DNA of 64,000 bases from Aquabacter cavernae (GTDB lineage: Bacteria > Pseudomonadota > Alphaproteobacteria > Rhizobiales > Xanthobacteraceae): the NCBI RefSeq assembly GCF_003993795.1, contig NZ_RWKV01000016.1, positions 62,001 through 126,000 on the forward strand. The letters run 5' to 3'. Made by a program: the position numbers and the translations under genes. Positions 32,726 through 42,095 of this stretch are shown here, in pieces; position 1 is the first letter of the stretch, and each line of letters opens with the position of its first letter. The notes beneath the pieces are model-generated. The model did not search any database. It was not told the origin of the DNA and saw only the letters and a program-made list of their open reading frames with translations.

Positions 32726-33895
32726 CTACCCACCGCCCCTCTCGATCATGGCAACAAGGTAACTCGCCACCCCACGCCTACCCAGGAAGGGGATTATATC
32801 CGGCTCCCGCTCGCAATCCCGAGCCTCACAAAGGGCGTCTGCCAGCGCATCCGTGAGCGCACCTGTCAGCGGAACAACCGCCAGTCCGGGAATGGCATCC
32901 AGCTCACCCGCACAATCTGTGGTCACCACTCTCTTAATCCCACTCGCCAGCATTTCGAGGATAACGTTCGGAAAACCCTCGCGATCCGATGTCAGGAGCC
33001 CCAGCTCGCATTGGGCCAGGATAGCAGATGGCAGGGGATGAAACCCCGCGAATGTCACATGGCCGGCAATGCCAAGCGCCCGCGCCTGCGCTTCGAGGGC
33101 TTCCCGCAGCGATCCCTCGCCGATCATCACCAGATGCATCCCGGTTTCACCGGCCGCATGCAGCGCCTGGAGCGTGGCAATGGCGCGCTCCGGCGACTTG
33201 ACGGGCTCCAGGCGGCCGCACCACGCAATCTTGATGCGATCCGCAGGCATTGTACCGATTGCATCCGGCGGCGCCATGCGCCGGCCCGCCTCGATCCGCT
33301 CCATGTCGATGGGATTGGGAAGCGTCGCGAGCTTTTCGCGGAACCGCCCCTGCGTATGAAAGTCCAGCGAGGCGCGCATCCGCTCCGTCTGGCAGACGAT
33401 CAGGTCCTGGGCCCCATAGAGCTTGTACAGCATTCGGATCAGCGCCCCGCGGCGCCCGAAATTCCGATCGAAGATCGTTGTCGATTCACGCGCCACAAGG
33501 CGAACGACCCGCAAGGCTCCAAGACGGCGCATCAAGCTGCAGAGCGCGTTCAGATGCGTGCTGGAACTGAAGACGAACGCATATCTCTTACGGACCAGGC
33601 ACCACAGCAGAGGGAGAAGCCCGCCGCCCTCGTTCGCGGCCAAGGTATAATGCAGCGTCACGTTGCCGAGGGCTTCGAGGTCATCGAGTGTGCCCGTCCG
33701 CGACCAGCACAGGACGAACACCTCCACACGGGCGAAGCGCCCGGACAGAGCCGCCTCGCGCGCCATCATGTGGACCATGCGCTCGGCCCCGCCCATGCGG
33801 TCGGACGGCATCAGGAACAGGGCGCTGCCCGTCCCGGCAGCCGGATGCGGCGCCCCCCCGCCGACGTCGCGCGCGGCCTCGCGCAGCCCGCTCAC
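32726..33895 (-). CDS. Family 4 glycosyltransferase
   Basis: 389 residues. The GT-B N-terminal motif is ALFLMPSDRMGGAERMVHMMA. The C-terminal domain has KIAWCGRLEPVKSPERAIATL, VMIGEGSLREALEAQARALGIAGHVTFAGF and the EGFPNVILEMLASG donor motif with its conserved Glu residues. It adds a sugar to the lipid-linked repeat unit at the membrane. Its ATG overlaps the stop of the upstream methyltransferase gene by four bases (ATGA), and it ends the operon that starts with the epimerase at 37020. Confidence 0.9.
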   Translation of the reverse strand: MSGLREAARDVGGGAPHPAAGTGSALFLMPSDRMGGAERMVHMMAREAALSGRFARVEVFVLCWSRTGTLDDLEALGNVTLHYTLAANEGGGLLPLLWCLVRKRYAFVFSSSTHLNALCSLMRRLGALRVVRLVARESTTIFDRNFGRRGALIRMLYKLYGAQDLIVCQTERMRASLDFHTQGRFREKLATLPNPIDMERIEAGRRMAPPDAIGTMPADRIKIAWCGRLEPVKSPERAIATLQALHAAGETGMHLVMIGEGSLREALEAQARALGIAGHVTFAGFHPLPSAILAQCELGLLTSDREGFPNVILEMLASGIKRVVTTDCAGELDAIPGLAVVPLTGALTDALADALCEARDCEREPDIIPFLGRRGVASYLVAMIERGGG

Positions 33896-34683
33896 ATTCG
33901 CGTCTCCGGCTTGCGCAGCACATAGATGAAGGTCTCGGCCGCGTCATTCTGCATGACGAGGTAGAACAGAAGCTGCGTCAGGCGCCAGGCCAGGAAGGCG
34001 GGAACGAACACCGAGAAATAGGACGACATCCAGAACAGCCGGCGCTCCTCCACCTCAAGCCCGTTGGCGCGCGCCAAGGCTTCGATCTGGCTGGGCGTGC
34101 AGCGGTCATAATAGGCCTTGAACCCGTCATGCCCTTCCCCCTTGTGGGGAAAGAGGGCAAACAGCACACGGCGCTTCACATTCTCCGGCAGGACGCGGTT
34201 GAGGCGCGCGAACATGGCATTGCGGCAGGGCGCGAAGATAAAGATCCGGCCGCCGGAGCGAACCGTGGACGCCATGGCGCGCATGGCCCCCGCCGTGTCC
34301 GGCACATGCTCCAGCGTCGCCTGGCAGATGACCACATCCGCGTCGCCCTCCCCCTGGAAGGTGCACAGGTCATGGGCGATGATCCGGTCATAGGCACCCG
34401 CCGGCGCGGCGGCCAGTTCGCCGGCATCGATATCGAGGCCGACCACGCGCGCGCCCAGCTCTGATTTGCGCGCCACGGAGAGATAGGGTTGCGACCCGCC
34501 GCCCAGATCATAGACGAGGTCATGGGCCTGCACCGCATGTGGCAGAACCTCCCGCAGGAAGGTGCCGTTGCCGTCCTGACGCAGCTTCTCCGGCAAGGCC
34601 CGATCGAGCGCCGCAGAGAGCTTTCTGTTCAATCCGACAAATTGCGATAGCACGCGCCGCCTCCGCTCTGTCCCGCGCCGCAT
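33892..34683 (-). CDS. Class I SAM-dependent methyltransferase (methyltransf_11-like)
   Basis: 263 residues. Motif I is VYDLGGGSQPYLSVA (about 56-70), followed by ARVVGLDIDAGELA, the motif II/III region DADVVICQATLEHVPDTAGAMRAMASTVRSGGRIFIFAPC, and a hydrophobic C-terminus (FVPAFLAWRLTQLLFYLVM) that may bind the membrane. It probably methylates a sugar of the repeat unit or a lipid-linked intermediate. Third gene of the epimerase/dehydrogenase operon: ten bases after the UDP-sugar dehydrogenase stop and overlapping the GT4 start by ATGA. Confidence 0.85.
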   Translation of the reverse strand: MRRGTERRRRVLSQFVGLNRKLSAALDRALPEKLRQDGNGTFLREVLPHAVQAHDLVYDLGGGSQPYLSVARKSELGARVVGLDIDAGELAAAPAGAYDRIIAHDLCTFQGEGDADVVICQATLEHVPDTAGAMRAMASTVRSGGRIFIFAPCRNAMFARLNRVLPENVKRRVLFALFPHKGEGHDGFKAYYDRCTPSQIEALARANGLEVEERRLFWMSSYFSVFVPAFLAWRLTQLLFYLVMQNDAAETFIYVLRKPETRM

Positions 34684-34693
34684 GAAGACCCCA

Positions 34694-35971
34694 TCACAGG
34701 CGCAGGTCCGATTCCTGCCGGGCCAGAAGGTGCTTCAGATCATACAGCACATGAAGCGGCTTGCCGTAGCGGCGGGCGCCCGCGCTTCCACCCGCGCGAA
34801 ACGCATCGTGCGCCACCGCGAGCACCACCCCGTCATAGGCGCCCGCCTCCGGCGCCTCCACAAGGTCGATCCCGTATTCGTGGCGGGCCGCCGCCGCATC
34901 GGCCCAGGGGTCGTGCACGTCCACCTGCACGTCATAGTCCTTGAGCTCGGAAATCACGTCCACGACGCGCGTATTGCGCAGGTCGGGGCAGTTCTCCTTG
35001 AAGGTCAGGCCCAAGAGCAGCACGCGCGACCCGTGAACCTGGATCCGCTTGCGCAGCATGGCCTTCACCATCTGCCCGGCCACATAGGCGCCCATGCCGT
35101 CATTGATGCGGCGCCCGGCCAGGATCACCTGCGGATGGTATCCCATCGCCTCGGCCTTGTGGGTGAGGTAGTAGGGGTCCACGCCGATGCAGTGCCCGCC
35201 CACGAGGCCGGGGCGGAAGGGCAGGAAGTTCCATTTGGTGCCGGCGGCCTTCAGCACCGCCTCTGTGTCGATGCCCATGCGGTTGAAGATGATGGCCAGC
35301 TCGTTGATGAGGGCGATGTTCAGGTCCCGCTGGACGTTCTCAATGACCTTCGCCGCCTCGGCCACGCGGATGGACTCGGCCTTGTAGGTGCCCGCCGTCA
35401 CGATGGAGGCATAGAGGGCGTCCACCTCGTCGGCGACCTCTGGGGTCGAGCCGGACGTGACCTTGCGGATCGAGGTGAGGCGATGGGTCTTGTCGCCGGG
35501 ATTGATGCGCTCGGGCGAGTAGCCGCAGAAGAAATCCGTGTTGAAGCGCAGGCCCGAGACCTGCTCCAGCACCGGAACGCAATCCTCCTCCGTCGCCCCC
35601 GGATAGACGGTGCTCTCGAAGATGACGATGTCGCCCGCCTTCAGCACCTGGCCGACGGCCCGCGATGCGCGGATGAGGGGCTCCAGATCCGGCCGCTTAT
35701 GCGCGTCCACCGGCGTGGGAACGGTCACGATGAAGATCCGCGCCGCGCGAAGGTCTTCGAGGTTGGAGGAAAACCGCAGGTGGCGCGCCTCCACCAATTC
35801 CTCCGGTGTCACCTCCAGGGTGCTGTCGCGCCCCTCGGAGAGTTCGGCAATGCGATGTGCGTTGATATCGAAGCCGATCACCGGACGTTGCTTGCCGAAC
35901 TCCACGGCGAGCGGGAGGCCGACATAGCCAAGGCCGACAATGGCGAGTGTCTTCTGCGAAGATGTGATCAT
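34694..35971 (-). CDS. UDP-sugar 6-dehydrogenase of the WbpO/TviB type
   Basis: 425 residues from the ATG at 35971. NAD-binding motif [16 protein letters not shown] near the start, the [15 protein letters not shown] loop, [23 protein letters not shown], the catalytic Cys in [23 protein letters not shown], and C-terminal [24 protein letters not shown] and the [11 protein letters not shown] form point to the branch that oxidises UDP-HexNAc (or UDP-Glc) to the uronic acid, using two NAD per cycle. It feeds acidic sugar to the polysaccharide. It follows the epimerase by 17 bp and precedes the methyltransferase by ten. Exact substrate uncertain. Confidence 0.9.
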   Translation of the reverse strand: MITSSQKTLAIVGLGYVGLPLAVEFGKQRPVIGFDINAHRIAELSEGRDSTLEVTPEELVEARHLRFSSNLEDLRAARIFIVTVPTPVDAHKRPDLEPLIRASRAVGQVLKAGDIVIFESTVYPGATEEDCVPVLEQVSGLRFNTDFFCGYSPERINPGDKTHRLTSIRKVTSGSTPEVADEVDALYASIVTAGTYKAESIRVAEAAKVIENVQRDLNIALINELAIIFNRMGIDTEAVLKAAGTKWNFLPFRPGLVGGHCIGVDPYYLTHKAEAMGYHPQVILAGRRINDGMGAYVAGQMVKAMLRKRIQVHGSRVLLLGLTFKENCPDLRNTRVVDVISELKDYDVQVDVHDPWADAAAARHEYGIDLVEAPEAGAYDGVVLAVAHDAFRAGGSAGARRYGKPLHVLYDLKHLLARQESDLRL

Positions 35972-35988
35972 TCCTGCCCCGATCGGGA

Positions 35989-37020
35989 TCACTTCCCGTA
36001 ATATGCTCGGTACCACTCCACGAAACGTGCAATGCCATCCCGGAAATCGGTGTTCGGGCGATAGCCCGTCAAATGCTGCAGCAGGCTCGCGTCGGCCCAG
36101 GTGGCCGGAACGTCGCCCTTCTGCATCTCCATGTAATTGCGGATCGCCTTCTTGCCGAGGCAGTCCTCGATGGCGTCGATGAAGTCCAGCAACCGCACCT
36201 TGTCGGAATTGCCGATATTCACGATGCGGAACGGCGCGACCGGCGAGAGGCTGTCACCTTCGGGGACAACCCCATCCACCGGGCGCACGGGAACGGCGTC
36301 GATCAGCAGGCGGATGCCGCGCACCAGATCATCCACATAGGTGAAGTCGCGGTACATGTCGCCGTGATTGTAGATGTCGATCGGCCGGTCTTCGAGGATC
36401 GCGGCGACGAACTTGTAGAGCGCGAGATCGGGCCGCCCCCAGGTGCCGTAGACGGTGAAGAAGCGGAACATGGTGGTGGGCAGCGACCAGAGATGCGCAT
36501 AGGCATGCGCCATGCTCTCGTTCGCCTTCTTCGTGGCCGCATAGATGGTGAGCTGGGTGTCGGCCTTCTCGGTCTCCGTAAACGGCATCAGCTCGTTCGC
36601 CCCATAGACGGACGAGGTGGAGGCCATCAGCAGGTGCTTCACCTCAAGCCGGCGGGCCGCCTCCATCACGTTGAAGGCGCCGATCACATTGGCGTCGAGA
36701 TAGGCCCGGGGATTTTCCAGGCTGTAGCGCACGCCCGCCTGGGCGGCGAGATGCACGATGATGTCGGGCTGGAATTCATTGGCCATGGCGTCAAAGCGCG
36801 CCTGGTCCTCCAGCATGCCTTCCACGGCCTTGAAATTGGGGTTTTGCAGCAGCATCGCATGGCGGCGGCGCTTCAGGTTGACGTCGTAATAGTCCGTCAT
36901 TCCGTCATAGCCCTGGACTTCGAAGCCCTCGGCCAGAAGCAGGCGTGCAAGATGGAATCCGATGAAGCCGGCCGTGCCGGTGATCAGAACTTTACGCGGC
37001 CCCTGCCCCTTTTCCATCAC
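35989..37020 (-). CDS. NAD-dependent UDP-uronate/sugar 4-epimerase
   Basis: 343 residues. [14 protein letters not shown] gives the NAD-binding Rossmann motif (about 14-27), [23 protein letters not shown] follows, then SSVYGAN and the catalytic YAATK (Tyr-x3-Lys). The RYSLENP and [21 protein letters not shown] segments are characteristic of UDP-glucuronate 4-epimerases, which interconvert UDP-glucuronate and UDP-galacturonate. First gene of the operon and 17 bp ahead of the dehydrogenase, so the pair would supply uronic acids to the polymer. Confidence 0.9.
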   Translation of the reverse strand: MMEKGQGPRKVLITGTAGFIGFHLARLLLAEGFEVQGYDGMTDYYDVNLKRRRHAMLLQNPNFKAVEGMLEDQARFDAMANEFQPDIIVHLAAQAGVRYSLENPRAYLDANVIGAFNVMEAARRLEVKHLLMASTSSVYGANELMPFTETEKADTQLTIYAATKKANESMAHAYAHLWSLPTTMFRFFTVYGTWGRPDLALYKFVAAILEDRPIDIYNHGDMYRDFTYVDDLVRGIRLLIDAVPVRPVDGVVPEGDSLSPVAPFRIVNIGNSDKVRLLDFIDAIEDCLGKKAIRNYMEMQKGDVPATWADASLLQHLTGYRPNTDFRDGIARFVEWYRAYYGK

Positions 37021-37423
37021 CGTCTTATTCCTTCAAGCCGGACAATATATCCGGGCGTCCGCCCACCGCACCCGCGGTCTCCTCCTGGCTCGCCGAAGGG
37101 CGAGCAGGGATGGAGCCTTCTTATCCTCGATTGCTCCGGCCTGGGTGGCGGATATGTCGTCGGCTGAGGAAAGCGCAGTTTGTCCCGCGACCAATAACGC
37201 GGCGACTGAGAGAAGCCAATTGTCGGGTAATATAAAACCCAGGATCCGGGACACGCGGATCGAGGTCTTTTTCCTCTCGTTCCGCGACCGGCGGATGGGA
37301 GGGCGGCATCGCGAAGTGCCCGCCGAAACACGCAATCGCACACGCCCCCGCGCAGACCGCTCTTGACCGGCGCCCGGCGGGGCCTTCCGATGGGTCCTGT
37401 CTTCGCCAGCCCTTCCGGACCCG
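37021..37423. other. 403-bp divergent region between epimerase and asparaginase
   Basis: No gene is supported. It should hold promoters in both directions. The only structure seen is a 7-bp hairpin GCTCGCC-GAAG-GGCGAGC at 37087-37104. A moderately AT-rich stretch (GGGTAATATAAAACCC, about 37224-37239) is the best promoter area. Confidence 0.4.
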
Positions 37424-38440
37424 ATGCCCGCCTCTTCCTCCTCCCCTCTTTCTTCTTCGCTCCCCCGCATCGTCATCCTCTCCACCGGCGGCACCATTGC
37501 CGGGGCGGCGGATGCGCGCTCCAAGGGGGGCTACAATGCCGCGGCGGTGAGCGCGCAGAGCCTCATCGCCGCCGTGCCGGGCGCGGAGGAGATCGCGCGG
37601 ATCGATTTCGAGCAGGTGGCGGCCATCGGCAGCCAGGACATTACGGACGCGGTCTGGCTCACCCTCGCCCGCCGCATCACGGAACTGGCGGCGCGCGACG
37701 ATGTGGATGCCCTCCTCGTCACCCACGGCACCGACACCATGGAGGAGACCGCCCTCTTCCTCCATCTGACGCTCGCCACGGACAAGCCGGTGGTGATGGT
37801 GGGCGCCATGCGGCCCTCCACGGCGCTGTCGGGCGACGGGCCGGCGAACCTGCGGGCCGCGCTCATGGTGGCGACCCATCCCGAAAGCCGGGGGCGGGGC
37901 GTGATGGTGGTGCTGAACGACACCATTCACGGCGCGCGGGACGTGACCAAGACCAGCACCACGCAGGTGGAGACCTTCCAGTCCCCCAATCTCGGGCCGC
38001 TGGGTTATGTGACGCCCAATGGCGCGGTGTTCCTGCGCCCTGGAACGCCCCGCATCACCCTTCCCCTGCCCGAAAGCGCTCCATTGCCGCGTGTCTCCAT
38101 CGTGCATGCCTATGCGGGCATGGACGACCTGCTGATCAAGGCGGCCATCGATGCGGGCGCCCGGGGGCTGGTGCTGGCGGGCGTGGGGGATGGAAATGCC
38201 GCCCGAACGGTCATCGCGGCCCTGGCGGAAGCGGCAAAGGCGGGCGTAGTGGGGGTGCGGGCGAGCCGCTGCCCCCTCGGCCCGGTCCTGCGCAATATCG
38301 AGGTGAGCGACGACGCGCTCGGCCTCGTGGCGGCGGGGTTGCACAATCCCGCCAAGGCCCGCGTGCTGCTGCAAGTGCTGCTCGCCAACGGCGTCACCAC
38401 GCCCACCACCGTCCAGTCCGCGTTCGACCGGACGGATTGA
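37424..38440 (+). CDS. Type II-like L-asparaginase
   Basis: 338 residues. The two threonine sites are intact: STGGTIAG (20-27) with the nucleophile Thr, and VTHGTDTMEET (99-109) with the second Thr-Asp pair. VVMVGAMRPSTALSGDGPANLRAAL and VVLNDTIHGARDVTKTSTTQVETF are standard for the family. It hydrolyses asparagine (possibly glutamine) to the acid and ammonia. The N-terminus (MPASSSSPLSSSLPR) is short and polar with no export signal, so it is probably cytosolic although sequence features are type II. Convergent with the amidase, separated by a two-hairpin repeat. Confidence 0.9.
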   Translation: MPASSSSPLSSSLPRIVILSTGGTIAGAADARSKGGYNAAAVSAQSLIAAVPGAEEIARIDFEQVAAIGSQDITDAVWLTLARRITELAARDDVDALLVTHGTDTMEETALFLHLTLATDKPVVMVGAMRPSTALSGDGPANLRAALMVATHPESRGRGVMVVLNDTIHGARDVTKTSTTQVETFQSPNLGPLGYVTPNGAVFLRPGTPRITLPLPESAPLPRVSIVHAYAGMDDLLIKAAIDAGARGLVLAGVGDGNAARTVIAALAEAAKAGVVGVRASRCPLGPVLRNIEVSDDALGLVAAGLHNPAKARVLLQVLLANGVTTPTTVQSAFDRTD

Positions 38441-38538
38441 GCGGCTGCATATCCGGATCCGGTAGAACCGGCCCATAGAGGTCGCCGATCGGCACTCGCC
38501 GCCAGCGGTTGCTCACCCGCAGTCCCCTTCGCAACGGT

Positions 38539-38644
38539 TCATGGCCGGGCTTGTCCCGGCCATCCACGTCGCACCGACAGCGCAGACGTCATTGGGCGTT
38601 CCCGGCGGCACCGCGTGGATGCCCGGGACAAACCCGGGCATGAC
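38539..38644. repeat. Two-hairpin dispersed repeat, copy B (convergent asparaginase/amidase junction)
   Basis: Hairpin 1 is ATGGCCGGG-CTTGT-CCCGGCCAT and hairpin 2 ATGCCCGGG-ACAAA-CCCGGGCAT, both perfect. The spacer between the hairpins is longer than in copy A and unrelated in sequence. It sits between two converging stop codons. Confidence 0.85.
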
Positions 38645-38687
38645 GGCATGCTGCGGCATCCGATGCCGGGCGTGAATCCGTTCCGGC

Positions 38688-41027
38688 CTAAAGCGGCCCG
38701 AATTTCGGCGGGGGAATGCGGCGGCGGGAGGCGGCTTCATAGGCGGAGGCGATCTCCAGGAGCGCATCCTCCCGGCCCGGCTCCGCGCGGAACACCAGGG
38801 AAAAGGGCAGGCCCGGCTCGGGCAGATGGGTCGGCACTTCGGAAAGGCGCGAGACCCAGCGCGAGCTGTCCGGCAGCAGCGCATGCACGGGATCGTAGAC
38901 CGTGGTCACGAAGCCCGCCGGCACCAGCACCTCGGTGAGGCCCGCATTGGGACCGTCGAAGGATTCCGGCAGCAAATTCTGGTCGCGGGAGGAATCCGTG
39001 CCCATGGTGGTGCGCGGCTGGGGCGCGCCGCCGATGAGCGCGGGGGCGAACGGCGTGTGGAGCCGCACCAGCGCGTCCAGCCGGTTCTCATAGATCACCA
39101 TCATGTCGAGGCGCCGCAGCAGCTCCCGCAGCATGATGCGCTCATTCACGCCCTGGCGCTGGTCGAAGCGGTTGCGGATGTCGGTCACGTCCTCCCAATT
39201 GCGGAAGGCGGATTTCTGGTCGTCACCCCAGAATTTCGAACGGGCGTTGAGCGCCGCCCAGTCCTTCAGGGTCTCGGTGATGCCTTTGTCCGCCCAGTCT
39301 CGCACGCGACGGTCGAGATATTGGGAGATGTGGAAGCGGAAGGCGTTGGCCAGTTGCTGGGGCTGGATGGTGATGAGGTCCAGCGCCTCGGGCGGGGCGA
39401 TCTGCCCTTCCGCGAGGCCCACCATATAGTCGATGGGCGCCATGTCGCCGGTGCCGAACACCTTGCCGGGCATGAATTCCGTGGGCCGGATGGCGGCCAC
39501 GAATTCGGGGAAGAGCGGCTGGCCGTCACGGCCCAGGCGATAGAGCAAGTCCGGCATGAAGACCGGCACGAGGCGGGCGAGCGCCGCCTGGAAGTCCACC
39601 GCCATAGGCTCCACGTCCGGGTCCGGCGTGCAGTGGCGATGGGCGCTTTCAACCAATTGCGCGCCGAGCGCGTCGCGCAGCACGGCCTTCATCTCTCGGT
39701 CCGCCGCCTCCACGATGGGCCGCTCGGTCATGGAGCCGGGCGGAATGATCATGGATTCCCGGATGATGCCGATGCGCATCCCCTCCAGGCTCTTGCGCGC
39801 CCCCACATGCGCCGCGAAGGACGGAAGGATGGTGGGGCGCGGCACAGTGGTGAACACGTCGCGCGGGTCATAATAGGTGCCGTCGGGATTCTTCAGCGCG
39901 TCCAGAACCTTGGCGCAATCCGCCAGGGTGCGGGCGTGAATGCCCGTGCGGTCCACATGGATGTCCGCGCCGATGGCCCCGCCGTCGAAGCCCAGCAGCG
40001 CCTTGTGGGGCAGGATGAGCGCAATGCCGTTATGGTTGGAAGGGCCGCGACAGGAGGCGCGGGTCTCTTCGCCCAGGCTCGCCATGACCATGTTGGTGCT
40101 CACCGACACGCCGGAGCCGGAGGAGGAGCCCAGCGAGGCGGAGCGGGCGGTGTCGTAGGGATTGGCGGGCGTGCCGCCCCAGGAGGAGCGCTGATTGCCC
40201 AGGATGGAGGGCAGAAAGCTTTCCGCCACATGCGGCCCGCCGGGATCGCCCGCGCGACCGTTATATTCGGTCATCACCGCCTTCGCGAAGATGATGGCGC
40301 CCTTCCGGCGCAACTGCTCCACGAGGATGTGGTCGCGGGCGGGCGCGTCCATGTCATAGGCGGCATCGCCCCCGCCGGTGGAGCGCATGTCCTTGGTGTC
40401 GAACGCATCCTTGAAGGAGAAGACGACGCCATACATGGGCATGGCGTCCAGGTCCGGCTCACAGCCGTAGCGTTCGTCCAGCGCCGCCGCCTGCTCGCGG
40501 GCATCGGGAAGCTGGCGGAAGATCTCGCAGACCGGCGGCGCGCCCGCCGGCAGCGGGCCCTTGGACGGGTGCAGGTCGTAATCGCCCCGACAGGTGACGG
40601 AACGCTCGCCGCGGATGTTGAGGGTGGCCAGCGCATTCACTTGGCCCGCGTCGGGCGTGCCCACCACCCAGCCATATTGCTGGAGCACGGCCGGGTCCGA
40701 GGCGGTGGACTCCATGCGGCCATATTGCAGCGGCGGCCCGGCATAATCCTCAAGGTCCGGCATGAGGTCCGCCGCCTTCACCGTCTCGCTCGGGAACAGG
40801 GTCGGCACCTCGCCCCGCACCGCGCCCGCCACGGGGCCGATGGGCGCGCCGTCCGCCGTCACGAGGCGCACCGAGGGGCCGTTATAGGCGCGCACGCGGG
40901 CGAGATACTGCTCCACCACGTCCAGGCAGGTGGTGGCGCCGCTACGGATGGCGGCATGCAGCTCGGCGATGGTCGCCTCTTCCACGCGGAAAGGAGACGC
41001 GGAAGACGGGGCGGAGGAAGAGGTCAC
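38688..41027 (-). CDS. Oversized amidase-signature enzyme
   Basis: 779 residues from the GTG at 41027 (AAGGA ten bases upstream). The amidase-signature triad is visible: Lys in SFKDAF (about 205), cis-Ser in SLGSSSGSGVSVS (about 300) and nucleophile Ser in TRASCRGPSNHNG (about 324). Normal family members have about 450-520 residues with the Lys near 80. Here roughly 120 extra residues precede it (including LATLNIRGERSVTCRGDYDLHPSKG) and about 150 more lie in the C-terminal half. It should hydrolyse an amide to acid and ammonia in the cytosol. It follows the three hydratase genes, the classical partner arrangement for nitrile breakdown. Substrate unknown. Confidence 0.85.
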   Translation of the reverse strand: MTSSSAPSSASPFRVEEATIAELHAAIRSGATTCLDVVEQYLARVRAYNGPSVRLVTADGAPIGPVAGAVRGEVPTLFPSETVKAADLMPDLEDYAGPPLQYGRMESTASDPAVLQQYGWVVGTPDAGQVNALATLNIRGERSVTCRGDYDLHPSKGPLPAGAPPVCEIFRQLPDAREQAAALDERYGCEPDLDAMPMYGVVFSFKDAFDTKDMRSTGGGDAAYDMDAPARDHILVEQLRRKGAIIFAKAVMTEYNGRAGDPGGPHVAESFLPSILGNQRSSWGGTPANPYDTARSASLGSSSGSGVSVSTNMVMASLGEETRASCRGPSNHNGIALILPHKALLGFDGGAIGADIHVDRTGIHARTLADCAKVLDALKNPDGTYYDPRDVFTTVPRPTILPSFAAHVGARKSLEGMRIGIIRESMIIPPGSMTERPIVEAADREMKAVLRDALGAQLVESAHRHCTPDPDVEPMAVDFQAALARLVPVFMPDLLYRLGRDGQPLFPEFVAAIRPTEFMPGKVFGTGDMAPIDYMVGLAEGQIAPPEALDLITIQPQQLANAFRFHISQYLDRRVRDWADKGITETLKDWAALNARSKFWGDDQKSAFRNWEDVTDIRNRFDQRQGVNERIMLRELLRRLDMMVIYENRLDALVRLHTPFAPALIGGAPQPRTTMGTDSSRDQNLLPESFDGPNAGLTEVLVPAGFVTTVYDPVHALLPDSSRWVSRLSEVPTHLPEPGLPFSLVFRAEPGREDALLEIASAYEAASRRRIPPPKFGPL

Positions 41028-41112
41028 GGAAGGCCGTCCTTGCTTCAACAGGGCATGAGGGGAAAGCCGGCGGGCGGCCGGACATCGCAGGGCTGGAAAC
41101 GCGAAAGGCGGA

Positions 41113-41784
41113 TCAGGCGGGCCGGTCCACCAAGGCGGCTCCCACCAGCGCATCGCGGGGAATGAGCGCCGCCAGCGCCTCTTCGCTGAGCCCCTCCGTG
41201 CCTTCGGGACGAAGCGGCATGATCATGTAGCGAAGGTCCGCATTGCTGTCGTGAACGCGCACCTCCACATCGCCCGGAAAGGCGAGGCCGAACTCGCCCA
41301 GCACCTTGCGCGGCTCGCGCACCGCGCGGGAGCGATAGGCCTTGCTCACATACCAGGCGGGCGGCTCGCCCAGCAGCGAGCGCGGATAGCAAGAGCACAG
41401 GGTGCAGACCACCAGATTGTGGGTCTGCGGCGTGTTCTCGATCACCGTCAGCTTCGCCTCGGTGACGGCGATGTCCAGCTCGCGGGCGGCGGACTTGGCG
41501 TCGGCCATCATGCGCGCCTTGAAGGCGGGATCCACCCAGGCGCGGGCCACCATGCGCGCGCCCTGGTGGGGCGAGGCAAGGTCGTTCACCGCGAGGCGGC
41601 GCATGATCTCGTCGCCGGTGAGGATGCCCTGCTTGATCAGCATGCCCCGCATGGCGAGGTAGCGCGCCTCCGAATAGGTCAGCTCCAGGTCGTCATCCTC
41701 GCGGGTGGGATGGGGGCCGTGCGGATGGTCGTGGTCATGATCGTGGGCATCGTCGTGGTCGTGATCATGGTCGTGCGCGGTCAT
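41113..41784 (-). CDS. Cobalt-type nitrile hydratase alpha / thiocyanate hydrolase gamma subunit with His-rich tail
   Basis: 223 residues. The metal-site motif is VVCTLCSCY with Cys127, Cys130 and Cys132; Thr128 is the mark of the cobalt form, in which two Cys are oxidised. The surrounding order (ARAWVDPAFKARMMADAKSAARELDI, WYVSKAYRSRAVREPRKVLGEFG, DSNADLRYMIMPLRPEGTEG) is that of the family. Unusually, residues 4-25 contain ten His and eight Asp in alternation, a likely Co/Ni-binding tail normally seen in metallochaperones. The RBS GAGGGAG precedes the ATG. It follows the beta-C gene by 17 bp. Whether it hydrates nitriles, thiocyanate or another substrate is open. Confidence 0.88.
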   Translation of the reverse strand: MTAHDHDHDHDDAHDHDHDHPHGPHPTREDDDLELTYSEARYLAMRGMLIKQGILTGDEIMRRLAVNDLASPHQGARMVARAWVDPAFKARMMADAKSAARELDIAVTEAKLTVIENTPQTHNLVVCTLCSCYPRSLLGEPPAWYVSKAYRSRAVREPRKVLGEFGLAFPGDVEVRVHDSNADLRYMIMPLRPEGTEGLSEEALAALIPRDALVGAALVDRPA

Positions 41785-41801
41785 GTGGAGGGCTCCCTCG
41801 C

Positions 41802-42095
41802 TCAGGCCGGCTGTAGCCAGTGATGGTAGATTTCGATGACGAGTTGGTCCTGCGGGCGGCCCTCATAGTCCGGCCACAGGTCGGCCTGCGCGAAGCGCAC
41901 GCGATAGAGCGGAATGCGTGCGCCGCCGACACGCCCATAGGCGCGCTCCTCGGGATTCTCGAAGTCGCCGCACACCTGGTCGATCACGCCCACCTTGCCG
42001 CGCACATAAAGCGGGGTGCGCACATGGCCGGGCTTGCCGAGGTCGAGAATGCGCACCTGCGCGCCCAGCGCGTGGCGCGGCGCGTCAGGCCACAT
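41802..42095 (-). CDS. Nitrile hydratase beta, C-terminal half as a separate subunit (ScnA-like)
   Basis: 97 residues from the ATG at 42095, whose first bases overlap the end of the beta-N gene by 11 nt. ALGAQVRILDLGKPGHVRTPLYVRGKVGVIDQVCG corresponds to the SH3-like C-terminal domain of nitrile hydratase beta (there FKVGERIKTKN...GHTRFPRYARDKYGVIDEV). It continues with IPLYRVRFAQADLW and the end IEIYHHWLQPA. In thiocyanate hydrolase and some three-part nitrile hydratases beta is split the same way. Translational overlap with beta-N suggests equal amounts of both halves. Confidence 0.85.
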   Translation of the reverse strand: MWPDAPRHALGAQVRILDLGKPGHVRTPLYVRGKVGVIDQVCGDFENPEERAYGRVGGARIPLYRVRFAQADLWPDYEGRPQDQLVIEIYHHWLQPA

